Positions 51,421-60,941 of a DNA stretch of 60,941 nucleotides are shown here, in pieces (the stretch's first letter is position 1; each line of letters opens with the position of its first letter). Source of the DNA: an uncultured Bacilli bacterium (GTDB lineage Bacteria > Bacillota_I > Bacilli_A > RF39 > UBA660); contig CANQKX010000006.1 of the NCBI GenBank assembly GCA_947624565.1, positions 1 to 60,941 of the forward strand. The letters run 5' to 3'. The position numbers and the translations under genes were made by a program. The notes beneath the pieces were generated by a model, which saw only the letters and a program-made list of their open reading frames with translations, was not told the origin of the DNA and did no database searches.

Positions 51421-51999
51421 TTATTTTTTTTGAATCAAAATTGATGATTCTTCTTGATTAAAAAAATCTTTATCTACATAACCATTTTCTAAAAGAAAAT
51501 CTTCATAACTTATTCCTTTTTCATCTAAACTTTTAATAACTTCATTCATATATTGCTTTTTATTTTCATAATATTCATCATATATTTGATCACCATCTTC
51601 AAGCACTACTAAAATTCCTACCTGTGTATAACAAAATGAATCATATCCATTATTTTCCATATTTGAAATAAATATTTCATAGTCTTTATTATTTCCAAAT
51701 TGTTCTTTTACTTCAGATAGATTTAATCTTTTACCAAAATAAAAATATTCAGAAAAATTATATTTTTTTAAAGCATGTCTGCTTTTTCCATTTATTAAAA
51801 ATTCTTGATTAAAAAATCTGAAACCAATCATTTCGCCATCATTTTTTATTAACTCGGGAAGTCTATATTTAACTTCCTCTATACTTGATTTACCATTTAT
51901 ATAAAACTTTTCTACATAACTTTTATTATCTTTGTATACTTTATAATTTATATTATTATTTTCTTTTTCAATTTTATCTTTCATAAAAAACTCCTTCAT
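51421..51999 (-). CDS. Hypothetical protein
   Basis: Intact ORF. Confidence 0.55.
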   Translation of the reverse strand: MKEFFMKDKIEKENNNINYKVYKDNKSYVEKFYINGKSSIEEVKYRLPELIKNDGEMIGFRFFNQEFLINGKSRHALKKYNFSEYFYFGKRLNLSEVKEQFGNNKDYEIFISNMENNGYDSFCYTQVGILVVLEDGDQIYDEYYENKKQYMNEVIKSLDEKGISYEDFLLENGYVDKDFFNQEESSILIQKK

Positions 52000-52204
52000 T
52001 TATTTTTAAAATTATATAAAATTAGCAATTACTTAAATAAATTTTACTATTAAACATATAATTCATGTAAACTTTTTTTAAATTCAACTTAATTTAAAAT
52101 CATCTTTTTATTATCACAATAAAACTATTGTTAATAATTAAAGGTTAAGTTTAGAAAATCATAACTATTTTAAGACTACCATCTTTGCAAACTAAACTAT
52201 ATCA

Positions 52205-52645
52205 TTATTTTAAAGAAAAATTTTTATCTTTGTTAATTGAAAGATCTGTGATTTGTTGCATACTTTCAAATTGTTTTAAAATATTACTATTAAAATCTAA
52301 TTTATTATCATCATATACAAAATGATTAATATCTATATCTTGCATATCTATAAAATGATATGATGCAAATAAATTAGTACCTGTAACTTGAGTAAATAAA
52401 TCTATTATTTTTTTCTTTTTATTTTCATTTATATCTTTTTTTATGATTAATGTAAAACTACCATTCTGTTTTTGAAATGATATAGAAAAATCATTATCAT
52501 CGAAACCTTCAATATTTGATTTTTCTATTATTAACTCTATATTATCATAATTAATTTGATTTACTTTAAATTTTATTTTATCTTTTAATTTGTCTATTAT
52601 AGAATATATAGTAAAAATATATAATTCTTCTTCCTGTTTTGTCAT
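52205..52645 (-). CDS. Hypothetical protein
   Basis: Intact ORF with RBS. Confidence 0.55.
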   Translation of the reverse strand: MTKQEEELYIFTIYSIIDKLKDKIKFKVNQINYDNIELIIEKSNIEGFDDNDFSISFQKQNGSFTLIIKKDINENKKKKIIDLFTQVTGTNLFASYHFIDMQDIDINHFVYDDNKLDFNSNILKQFESMQQITDLSINKDKNFSLK

Positions 52646-52752
52646 AATATTCCTCCTTTTATATTATATGCTATATATTTATAAATATAATATGACATAA
52701 ATATTTCTAATAATATTTAAAAATTTATAATTTTTCATCATATTGAATTATT

Positions 52753-53727
52753 CTAATTTTGCATTAATATATGTTGACCTTTTACTAGATCATAGTTAAT
52801 TAATTTTTCACTATCTAAATTTTCTTTATACATATCAACTGCAGTAATTTGACTATTTTCATAAGTTGTATAGTAATATATACCTTTATCCATATTACAA
52901 CAAGAACTATATATAGTTATTTCATATTTATCTTCTCCCATATGAACACAGCCTCTTTGTTGATCTACAGAACCTAAAATATGAAAAAATTGACTAATAC
53001 TTTCTGATTCTGTATTTCCAGATAAAGAATTCATTTTTGTAAATGTTGCCTTTACAAATCTTGATGCAGATGATAAATCACCTGGCAAACCTAAAGCACC
53101 CATACCACGGCTATAAATATCGAAATCTAATTTTTTAGAAAAGTTATTTACTGGTGTCTCAATAGATAAACTCATATAATTATTTAAATTAAACATATGA
53201 ATATCAAAAGTTGGATTATTAGTTAAAACTCCAACAGGATTATCATATATTTTTAGACCTTCTTTTACAGATTCAACTGTAATTGAATTTTCTTTATCTG
53301 AAATAATCCAGTGTAATGCAGATGCTGGTAATTTACTACTAAAATCAATATTAACTATATTTATTTTATTTAATAATTCCTTTACTTCTTTTATATTACT
53401 ACATTGTGATAAAATCCAAGGAATAAATTCAAATGATGCGATATTATCTTTACCAATTTGTTCTTCTTTATAATTTGCATTTTTAGGAAAATTTAAACCT
53501 GCCATTCCTAATCCTTTTTCATTAATTGCATCATAATATAATGGATAATTATCTGATACATATGCCATTCCTATAATTGCATAATGTTTATTAATATCAT
53601 CTACTTTTCTAAATTTAAAAGGATAATTTCTTGGTGTTATTGTTATAGTTTCATTATAAGAATATTCTAAATCAAGGTTCCTTCCAAAATAATGATCTTT
53701 TGTATTATAAGTTATTGCAGTACACAT
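52753..53727 (-). CDS. Choloylglycine/bile salt hydrolase family (Ntn hydrolase)
   Basis: MCTAITYNTKDHYFGRNLDLEYSYNETITITPRNY, GLGMAGLNFP, GVLTNNPTFDIH, GDLSSASRFV, GIYYYTTYENSQITAVDM. Confidence 0.92.
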   Translation of the reverse strand: MCTAITYNTKDHYFGRNLDLEYSYNETITITPRNYPFKFRKVDDINKHYAIIGMAYVSDNYPLYYDAINEKGLGMAGLNFPKNANYKEEQIGKDNIASFEFIPWILSQCSNIKEVKELLNKINIVNIDFSSKLPASALHWIISDKENSITVESVKEGLKIYDNPVGVLTNNPTFDIHMFNLNNYMSLSIETPVNNFSKKLDFDIYSRGMGALGLPGDLSSASRFVKATFTKMNSLSGNTESESISQFFHILGSVDQQRGCVHMGEDKYEITIYSSCCNMDKGIYYYTTYENSQITAVDMYKENLDSEKLINYDLVKGQHILMQN

Positions 53728-53931
53728 AAATATTACCTTCCTTTCGTACTATTATTTCACAAAATATTATATCATAAAAAAAGCAAACTTTATATATTGT
53801 TTGCTTATACAAATTATAATTTAAATTTTAACCTAGTGTCTTTCTTAAAAATTTTTATTTTTGTACTAAATACCTCACTATTCTTTATAACATATATAAC
53901 AGATTATACTTACTTTTCATAATATTTTCTT

Positions 53932-54564
53932 TTAAAATTCTTTTTTACTAAATATTTTTTCTGATACTTTATATGATATATAAACCATAGCAATCATTAT
54001 TATAACTAATATTATTACTATGTAATTTTCTAAAAATGATAATGTTTTTGCAATAAAAGATAAATCTATATATTGAGAAAGAAAACCAAATACAATAACT
54101 ATACCAAATACAAGTAAAAAGATACCAATTCTTGCTTTTTCAACACCAAATTTATAAATAATTGGGTACATAATAGTTAAAACTAATAACGTTCCAAATA
54201 ACGTTCCAAACATTGTTACTAATATTTGTTCATAGTTAATAGTTTTAGTATTAACATAAGAAATAATAAAAGATAAAATAATTGTGATTAGACAAACCAT
54301 AAGAGTCATTAAAATTGTTGTTATATACTTAGATTTTACACTATTTTTTCTTCCATTAGGTAATGAAATACAATAAGCATCCCATTTATTATAATTGTCA
54401 TAACTAAATGATGAAATCATTATCATTACACACATAAATGGTAAGATAAACGATATATCCATTTTTCCCATTAAACCCATTATTGCATATACAAAAATTA
54501 ATACACCCAGTAATTTAAAATTACTTTTAATCATTGCTAAATCTTTTTTAATAAATCCTATCAT
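53932..54564 (-). CDS. ABC-2 type permease
   Basis: Multi-TM protein overlapping the ATPase gene. Confidence 0.75.
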   Translation of the reverse strand: MIGFIKKDLAMIKSNFKLLGVLIFVYAIMGLMGKMDISFILPFMCVMIMISSFSYDNYNKWDAYCISLPNGRKNSVKSKYITTILMTLMVCLITIILSFIISYVNTKTINYEQILVTMFGTLFGTLLVLTIMYPIIYKFGVEKARIGIFLLVFGIVIVFGFLSQYIDLSFIAKTLSFLENYIVIILVIIMIAMVYISYKVSEKIFSKKEF

Positions 54565-55424
54565 TATTCTTCCCCCTTAATCATCAAAACCATAAGGTCA
54601 TCTAATGTTATTTTATCTATTACAGCAATATTATATTTTGATTTAAAGTCCTTTTTGTTTTCAACTAATACTTCATATTCATATTTTGTTTTTTTATATT
54701 TAATATAATCTTTTTTATCAATTTCTTTAAACTCTTTTTCTGTACATTTTACTATACCGTATTTATCTAATAATTCATTTGTTGTTTTAGATAAAACAAT
54801 CTCACCATTATTTATAAAAGTTATATAATCGGCTATATGTTCTAAATCAGTAGTAATATGACTAGAAAGTAAAATAGAACACTCATCTTTTTCTAGTATA
54901 CTTTGAAATATTTGAATTACTTCTGCTCTAGCAACAGGATCAAGACCTGATGTTGGCTCATCTAATATTAAAAGTTTAGGATGATGTGATAATGCAGTTG
55001 CTATTTCTAGTTTTTTTCTCATTCCTTTGGAAAAGGTTTTAATTTGTTTATTAGATAATAACGAAAATTTTTTTAAGTAATCACTAAACATATTTGAATC
55101 CCAATTTTTATAAATACCTTTCATGGTATTATTTATATCATCTGGTGTAAGAATCTCTGGAAAAAACATATCATCTAAAACAACTCCAATATCCTCTTTT
55201 ATTTTTTCATCATATTTACGATTATCTAATCCAAAAATTTTAATTTCTCCAGTATATGATTTAATAATATCTAATATAGCTTTTATTGTTGTAGTCTTAC
55301 CTGCACCATTTTCACCTATAAAACCCATAATCATACCTTTTGGTAAAGTAAACGATATATTTTTAAGTTCAAAATTATCATATTTTTTACAAAGATTTTT
55401 AATTTCTAAAATATTTCCCATTTT
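54564..55424 (-). CDS. ABC transporter ATP-binding protein
   Basis: GFIGENGAGKTTTIKAIL, FSKGMRKKLEIATAL, LLILDEPTSGLDP; start set at MGNILEI. Confidence 0.93.
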   Translation of the reverse strand, partial: KMGNILEIKNLCKKYDNFELKNISFTLPKGMIMGFIGENGAGKTTTIKAILDIIKSYTGEIKIFGLDNRKYDEKIKEDIGVVLDDMFFPEILTPDDINNTMKGIYKNWDSNMFSDYLKKFSLLSNKQIKTFSKGMRKKLEIATALSHHPKLLILDEPTSGLDPVARAEVIQIFQSILEKDECSILLSSHITTDLEHIADYITFINNGEIVLSKTTNELLDKYGIVKCTEKEFKEIDKKDYIKYKKTKYEYEVLVENKKDFKSKYNIAVIDKITLDDLMVLMIKGEE

Positions 55425-55800
55425 ATTTATCCTCCTCATACAATATATTTAACATTTCATTTAGCGTTTTCTTGTTTATATTATTCATTTTAGCAATAGT
55501 AACTGCCTTATCCATATGTTCTTCTATCTTATTTAATTGTTCTTCTAAAGCAACATCTTTATTTATTTTAGCAACATAGAAACCTTTGGATGGAACATTT
55601 TTTACATAACCCTCTTTTACTAATTCCTCATAAGCATTTTTTGTTGTTATAACACTACAACGAAGATCTTTAGCTAAAGTTCTTATGGATGGTAATAATT
55701 CATTTTCTTTTAGTTCATTAGAAACTATTTTAACTTTTATTTGTTCTTTAATTTGTTCATAAATAGGAACACCATTTGAATTACTTATTATAATTTCCAT
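55423..55800 (-). CDS. GntR-family regulator (YtrA-type)
   Basis: GVPIYEQIKEQIKVKIVSNELKENELLPSIRTLAKDLRCSVITTKNAYEELVKEGYV. Confidence 0.92.
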   Translation of the reverse strand: MEIIISNSNGVPIYEQIKEQIKVKIVSNELKENELLPSIRTLAKDLRCSVITTKNAYEELVKEGYVKNVPSKGFYVAKINKDVALEEQLNKIEEHMDKAVTIAKMNNINKKTLNEMLNILYEEDK

Positions 55801-55860
55801 AGTTCACCTCTTTGTATATATACATTATATACAGACTATACACAGTTGTCAATGCATATA
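55785..55860 (-). repeat. Promoter/RBS/start-codon block, copy 1 (GntR gene)
   Basis: TTGACAACTGTGTATAGTCTGTATATAAT...AAAGAGGTGAACTATGGAAATTATAATAA. Confidence 0.85.
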
Positions 55861-55940
55861 ATTAAAAAATATAAAAAAGCAAATCATTCAAGATCTGCTC
55901 GATAAACTGTAATATGTATTATTTTATTTTTTATATAAAT

Positions 55941-56762
55941 TTAATTATTTCCTTCCCATATTTCAAAATGTAAATTGTCAGCACTAGGTAGGCAAACAGC
56001 ATACTTATCCTCATCTATTCTCCAATAGTCTCTAACAAGACCTGATCCAACTGTTCCACTTGGTTCCCCTATCTCTAATATAAGATCTTCGTACGTTATA
56101 TTACTATCAAGAGTTAAAAAATATTCTTCTGGAATTTCATTTATCAAATCAGACTTTATATTATATGCAATTAAACCTCCAACTTTTGTTGTTCTTGAAT
56201 TTGCTTTATGCTTCCCAAATTTATTTTTTTTGTCAATAAAATCTAAATATGAATAATGTTCTTTTACTTTTTCTTTTAATTTTGTATCATCCATACCAAA
56301 TGATATTACTTTATTTTCAATATTATCTGGAAACATATTTTTTATTGAAGAAGTATAATAACTTCCATCCTCAGGAGTTTCATAATCTATAACTTCATTA
56401 TTTTCAAAAATAAATTTATATGCCATAGAAGAACCTTCACTAATTTGTAATTCATTATTTTCTACATAATATGATTCTTCTAATATCCACATATAGGCAA
56501 TTTTTTTATTATCTTTTTCTTCAATTCCAAATCCTTCATAATCTGTAAAAACTTGATAATCTTGTTTGTCCTTATCACGACTTTCTATTTTACTTTGTTT
56601 TACAATATAATTAATTGCTTTATCATATAAAAATTCATAATCTGTTATAAAAATAGCATTCTCTTTTTTAGTTAATATGAAAGTTCCTATAATAATTCCT
56701 ATAACAATTATTATTAAAGAAAAAACCAAAAAACATATTTTTTTATTCATAATATACCTCAT
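55941..56762 (-). CDS. Hypothetical membrane-anchored protein
   Basis: N-terminal TM. Confidence 0.6.
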   Translation of the reverse strand: MRYIMNKKICFLVFSLIIIVIGIIIGTFILTKKENAIFITDYEFLYDKAINYIVKQSKIESRDKDKQDYQVFTDYEGFGIEEKDNKKIAYMWILEESYYVENNELQISEGSSMAYKFIFENNEVIDYETPEDGSYYTSSIKNMFPDNIENKVISFGMDDTKLKEKVKEHYSYLDFIDKKNKFGKHKANSRTTKVGGLIAYNIKSDLINEIPEEYFLTLDSNITYEDLILEIGEPSGTVGSGLVRDYWRIDEDKYAVCLPSADNLHFEIWEGNN

Positions 56763-56793
56763 TTCTACAAATTACTCATCTAATACTATTTTT

Positions 56794-57417
56794 TTATTTT
56801 AAATCTATCTTTTCAATATTCATTTCTGTAAAATTACTATTAAATTTTTCTACCCATTCTTCTGTATTATAAAACAATATACAATTTTGCCAGCCATCAC
56901 TAGAAACATATAAAAACTTTTTAGAATTGTTTTCTTGTAAAATTTTATTTATATAACCTATCATTTCCATATCAAACCAATCATTTTGCACTTTTGCTAT
57001 ATATTTATATTCTTTACCATTCAATTTAAAACTAACTATTTTCTCTCCAGTTCCTTTTTCATAATCAATATTATTATTATCTTCTAATATATCAGTAATC
57101 TTTAATTCATCATTTGAAAGTTTATTTACAAAATTTAAAAATATTGTATACATCATATCTATGTCAATTACTTCAGTATCAAAAGAGTAAACATTATTTG
57201 AAAATAATTTGTATTCCTTATTTTCAACATTATATTCTGCTCTGCCTATATTATCTAGAATTAAACCTAATATTTGACTATTTTCCATATCATTAAGCAT
57301 ATCACTTGGCATTTGTGATATATTATTTATAGTACCATGTTTTTCTTGTTCAGTAACTGTTATATCAAGTAAACTCAATTTTTCCAAACTATTTTCTATA
57401 TAATTTTGTATTTTCAT
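56794..57417 (-). CDS. Hypothetical protein
   Basis: Intact ORF. Confidence 0.55.
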   Translation of the reverse strand: MKIQNYIENSLEKLSLLDITVTEQEKHGTINNISQMPSDMLNDMENSQILGLILDNIGRAEYNVENKEYKLFSNNVYSFDTEVIDIDMMYTIFLNFVNKLSNDELKITDILEDNNNIDYEKGTGEKIVSFKLNGKEYKYIAKVQNDWFDMEMIGYINKILQENNSKKFLYVSSDGWQNCILFYNTEEWVEKFNSNFTEMNIEKIDLK

Positions 57418-57432
57418 ATTTTCTCCAACCTT

Positions 57433-57873
57433 TTAATCTATATATTCTATTCTAATATCATCAGGTAATAGTCTATCTTTTTTTTGATTTGTGCCACCAT
57501 ATTTTCCTTCAAAAATAACATCAATATTTACACTTTCATTTGCTTTCAATTCAAAAACTTTTTCTTTTCCATTTTCTTTTATTATTAAATTTTCATCACT
57601 TAATAAAGTACCAACATCTTCAGATGATTTCGCTTTAATATAGAAACTTTTATCTTCATCATAAACATTGTAAATATATAGTTTGCATTTAATATTTACA
57701 ACATCATTTTCTACATTAAAATCTTGAAAAGAAGATTTTTGATAATTTATTCTTACTGGATTAGTTTCCCTATTTTTTCTTGATATTCCTGTTGCTATTC
57801 CGCAAAATAATCCCACAATAAATAAAACAATTCCTAATATTATTAGTGCAATTTTTATTTCTTTTTTCATACT
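57433..57873 (-). CDS. Hypothetical membrane-anchored protein
   Basis: Start set at MKKEIKIALIILG; N-terminal TM. Confidence 0.55.
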   Translation of the reverse strand, partial: SMKKEIKIALIILGIVLFIVGLFCGIATGISRKNRETNPVRINYQKSSFQDFNVENDVVNIKCKLYIYNVYDEDKSFYIKAKSSEDVGTLLSDENLIIKENGKEKVFELKANESVNIDVIFEGKYGGTNQKKDRLLPDDIRIEYID

Positions 57874-57895
57874 ATACCTCCAAAGCAAATTACTA

Positions 57896-58447
57896 TTATA
57901 TGTTAAATACTAATAAATATTTTTTATTATATTTTTCTATAGCCTCAATTATTTGTTCTTTGTAATCTCTGGATAAATTTATTACATTCTTCCTTTTATT
58001 TTTCTCTAATTCAGGCATAAAAAATATGCAATATTTTGTAACTAATATTTGTTTTATTTCCTTCCATTCAATAGAAGAAATTGTGTTAAAAGTTTTATTA
58101 TTAAGTTCAATTTTATCTTCATCTATTTTTAAAATTGAATTTGTTTCAGTTTTTGAATATATATTTAAATATTTATACCAAGCTATCGTTTTGCTTAAAG
58201 AAATTAAAAATGCAAATATTGCTATACCTAAGCCCAAAATAAATATAGATTCTTGGTATATTATTGAAAAACAAAGTACAAAAACTAAATAAATCAATAC
58301 AAATCCCAATATTAACTTCAATCTACTACTTCTTTTTATAATTTTTGAATGTGGATTTTTCATTAATTTTTTGTATAAGCACATAACACCATAAGATTCA
58401 TCTATAGTTTCTTTCTTATAATTGCATTTATTTATTATAATTTCCAT
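57896..58447 (-). CDS. YcxB-like membrane protein
   Basis: Two TM helices then LKIDEDKIELNNKTFNTISSIEWKEIKQILVTKYCIFFMPE. Confidence 0.55.
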   Translation of the reverse strand: MEIIINKCNYKKETIDESYGVMCLYKKLMKNPHSKIIKRSSRLKLILGFVLIYLVFVLCFSIIYQESIFILGLGIAIFAFLISLSKTIAWYKYLNIYSKTETNSILKIDEDKIELNNKTFNTISSIEWKEIKQILVTKYCIFFMPELEKNKRKNVINLSRDYKEQIIEAIEKYNKKYLLVFNI

Positions 58448-58507
58448 AGTTCACCTCTTTGTATGTATCAATTATATATAGGTTATACACAGTTGTCAAT
58501 ACGTATA
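58432..58507 (-). repeat. Promoter/RBS/start-codon block, copy 2 (YcxB-like gene)
   Basis: TTGACAACTGTGTATAACCTATATATAAT...AAAGAGGTGAACTATGGAAATTATAATAA; about 52/60 identical upstream of the start by manual alignment. Confidence 0.85.
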
Positions 58508-58603
58508 AAAAGATTATCAATTTTACTTGATAATCTTACTTACACAAATTATAATTTGTTTAATTAATATTATATTATGAAAAGATTCAATTGTAATCTC
58601 TAC

Positions 58604-59001
58604 TTATTTATTGTTTTTTTCTTTAACTTTCTTTAAATCATATATAAAATCAACAGTATCACATACATTTTGAGAATGAGTTACAATGATGACACATTTA
58701 TTTTCTTCATGGGCTAATTTTTTAAATATATCTAAAATTTCAGTTTCTGTTTGCTTATCAAGGTTTCCTGTTGGTTCATCAGCAATTATCATTTTAGGGT
58801 TATAAGATAAACTTCTTGCAATAGCAACTCTTTGTTGTTCTCCACCAGATAATCTTAATACTTTACGATCTGCATAAGTTTCTTTTAATCCAACTTTTTC
58901 CATAAGTTCAATTGCTTTTTCCTTTTTGTTTTTAATTTTTAAACCATTAGCATCCATAGAAAGAATTATATTTTCACTTGCTGTCATAAAAGGAAGCAAA
59001 T
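58604..59001 (-). pseudogene. N-terminally truncated ABC ATPase (no Walker A)
   Basis: Begins at LLPFMTASENI, keeps LSGGEQQRVAIARSL and MIIADEPTGNLD. Confidence 0.8.
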
Positions 59002-59026
59002 AGCAAATCTCATATAGAGTTTGCTA
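59002..59026. repeat. 25-bp direct repeat, copy 1 (terminator-derived)
   Basis: agcaaatctcatatagagtttgcta, identical to 59940-59964. Confidence 0.9.
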
Positions 59027-59057
59027 ATATAAATTGACTTGTAACTTGTTAAACTAT

Positions 59058-59795
59058 TTAATTATAGAATTCTTTATATAACATATTTCCTTTTTCAATT
59101 ATCTCTTTGATTTTGGATTCTTCTATTTGTAATTCTTCACTTAATTTTTTCATATTACTAAAATCTTCATTTTTGAAACTAGAAGTAGATCCTATTGTCT
59201 CTTTATTATTTTTAGAATAAGTTGCTGCACTAAATTTGTTTTCACCACTCCAAGTTATTTCTGTATAATTGTTTTCATCTTCTATATCACAATATAAATT
59301 AGTATTATGAAAATGTAATGAAAAATCAAAGAAACTAGGCATTTGTTGATTTGGAACTCCAAAAGTTATATATTGATCATATTTCATAGAATAATAACCA
59401 TCCCTATTTTTATAAAAATGGTATTCTTCTAATGTTTCTTTAAAACTATTTTCTAATTTGTCTTTTGTATTAAAATATTTTATTCCATATATACCAAATG
59501 CACTTGCAATTAATAAAAGAATAAAGGCAATTATAACTAAAATCATTTTATATCTTTTAGTGTTTTTTACATTTTTATCAATTTCTTTTACCATAACCAT
59601 ATTCTCTTTTAATAAGATGTCTAGGGATATGTTAAATTTATCACTTATTTTTATAAGTGTTTCTATATCTGGATAATTTTTTCTATTTTCCCAATTTGAA
59701 ATAGTTTGTCTTGTAACATTTAAAATTTCTGCTAAGTCATCTTGAGACATCTTATTGTCCTTTCTTATTTTTTTTATTTTTTCATCCAGATTCAT
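59058..59795 (-). CDS. XRE-family HTH regulator with C-terminal TM/extracytoplasmic domain
   Basis: IKKIRKDNKMSQDDLAEILNVTRQTISNWENRKNYPDIETLIKISDKFNISLDILL. Confidence 0.92.
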   Translation of the reverse strand: MNLDEKIKKIRKDNKMSQDDLAEILNVTRQTISNWENRKNYPDIETLIKISDKFNISLDILLKENMVMVKEIDKNVKNTKRYKMILVIIAFILLLIASAFGIYGIKYFNTKDKLENSFKETLEEYHFYKNRDGYYSMKYDQYITFGVPNQQMPSFFDFSLHFHNTNLYCDIEDENNYTEITWSGENKFSAATYSKNNKETIGSTSSFKNEDFSNMKKLSEELQIEESKIKEIIEKGNMLYKEFYN

Positions 59796-59939
59796 AAATT
59801 TTCCTCCTCTCCAACATCATAATATCAATTACAATAAATATTGTATATCAAATGTATTTTACATTTTAGCAAGAATTTCTTACTTTTATATTACTAATAC
59901 AAATTACTATTTGCTTCACAAATATTATATCAGAAAAAA

Positions 59940-59964
59940 AGCAAATCTCATATAGAGTTTGCTA
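59940..59964. repeat. 25-bp direct repeat, copy 2 (terminator)
   Basis: agcaaatctcatatagagtttgcta; minus strand is followed by a T run. Confidence 0.9.
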
Positions 59965-59969
59965 TTTCT

Positions 59970-60851
59970 TTAATTGTTTACTTCTATATCTCCACAATCA
60001 TTTTCTATTTTTAAAGTTACATCTGATTTATTATAATTATTTTTAATTTTTACTTTTCCTAAATCTGTTTTAGCATCAATAAATATTTCATTTGTAGTTT
60101 CTATCTTAATATCTCCAAAGTCATCTTTAATATAAGAATCTTTTTTTAAATTAATATTATTAAGTTCTATATCTCCACAATCATTTTCAAGATTAAGATA
60201 ATTATCAACTGATTTAATTTTTATATCTCCATAACTATTTTTTACTATTGCATCAAATACACTTGAAATTACAACATCCCCACAATCTTCATTTATGGTA
60301 GATATATTAGCTTTTTGTATTTCTACATCTCCATAATTATTATCTACTTCAATAATATTACCACCAAGTATTTTAACATCTCCACAATCTTCTTTAATAT
60401 CAATATTAGCATTTAAAAATTCATCAATAAAAATATCACCATAATTATTTTCTATATTAATATTTCCATTAAAATTTTCTGGTAAATATATTTCTATTTT
60501 TGCAGATTTTTGGTTAAAACAAAATCCTATACAATTTTTTTCATTTGTTTTAACAGTTAAAGTATCAAGATTAGTTTCTACTTTAGTATAATCTTTTTCA
60601 CCATAAATTATGGCTTTAATATTATTTATGTCAGACTTCTTTATATAAATTTCACTTGTAGTTGAATCTACTATAATTTTATTAAATTGTTCTTCGTAAG
60701 TTTTATCTAGTATTAGCTCATTACTGCTTTGTAATCCGATTTTATAATTTTTAAATCCATTTTGTAAAAGATCAATAAAAAATATAGAAAGTATCACCAT
60801 AATAATTGATAATATAATAATTAATGTTATAATCCATTTTTTATTTTTCAT
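59970..60851 (-). CDS. DUF4097-like beta-solenoid protein with alternating NYGD/DCGD rungs
   Basis: N-terminal TM; NYGDIFI, DCGDVKI, NYGDVEI, DCGDVVI, SYGDIKI, DCGDIEL, DFGDIKI, DLGKVKI, DCGDIEV. Confidence 0.8.
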   Translation of the reverse strand: MKNKKWIITLIIILSIIMVILSIFFIDLLQNGFKNYKIGLQSSNELILDKTYEEQFNKIIVDSTTSEIYIKKSDINNIKAIIYGEKDYTKVETNLDTLTVKTNEKNCIGFCFNQKSAKIEIYLPENFNGNINIENNYGDIFIDEFLNANIDIKEDCGDVKILGGNIIEVDNNYGDVEIQKANISTINEDCGDVVISSVFDAIVKNSYGDIKIKSVDNYLNLENDCGDIELNNINLKKDSYIKDDFGDIKIETTNEIFIDAKTDLGKVKIKNNYNKSDVTLKIENDCGDIEVNN

Positions 60852-60869
60852 TTTTAGAACTCCTCGTAT

Positions 60870-60919
60870 AATAGTTTTTGTAAGAGATAAATTATATATT
60901 TTTTCTTACAAAAACTATT
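60870..60919. promoter_or_regulatory. 16-bp perfect inverted repeat flanking a putative -10 upstream of the DUF4097-like gene
   Basis: aatagtttttgtaaga-N18-tcttacaaaaactatt. Confidence 0.6.
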
Positions 60920-60941
60920 TTCTTTTTAATTCTATTTTTAA

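Noticed and set aside
53778-53806. aaaaagcaaacttta...gtttgctt as a mobile repeat related to the 25-bp repeats at 59002/59940
   Set aside because: Only the generic AGCAAA/TTTGCT terminator stem is shared; flanks and loop differ, so it is just an intrinsic terminator.

Overview
This is an AT-rich chromosomal segment from a low-GC Firmicutes/Bacilli-like, probably gut-associated, bacterium. Nearly all genes are on the minus strand. TGA is used as a stop codon (e.g. ATGA overlaps), so the code looks standard rather than Mollicutes code 4. The core gene blocks resemble Bacillus synteny: rpsU-yqeY-yqfC-yqfD-ybeY; gerM/gerE with spoIIIAH; efp; rpmG; gmk; rpmF-yceD; tmcAL; holA; infC-rpmI-rplT; rlmN-prpC-prkC-rsgA-rpe; murG-ftsQ-ftsA-ftsZ. 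Accessory loci include: (i) a roughly 7 kb array of single-gene cassettes downstream of a tRNA-Arg(UCU) gene, each junction carrying a conserved repeat that includes the tRNA 3' end (my main candidate for an undescribed system); (ii) a C39-peptidase ABC transporter with two unannotated double-glycine bacteriocin precursors; (iii) a truncated 35-aa-repeat ORF at the left edge that resembles mTERF repeats; (iv) a G10 tract between the -35 and -10 boxes of a promoter, a candidate phase-variable switch; (v) repeated placement of stop codons inside intrinsic terminator hairpins; (vi) a rearranged right end with a captured GntR promoter, a truncated ABC ATPase, and a DUF4097-like protein with alternating NYGD/DCGD rungs. 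All family calls come from reading the sequence by eye; no searches were run.
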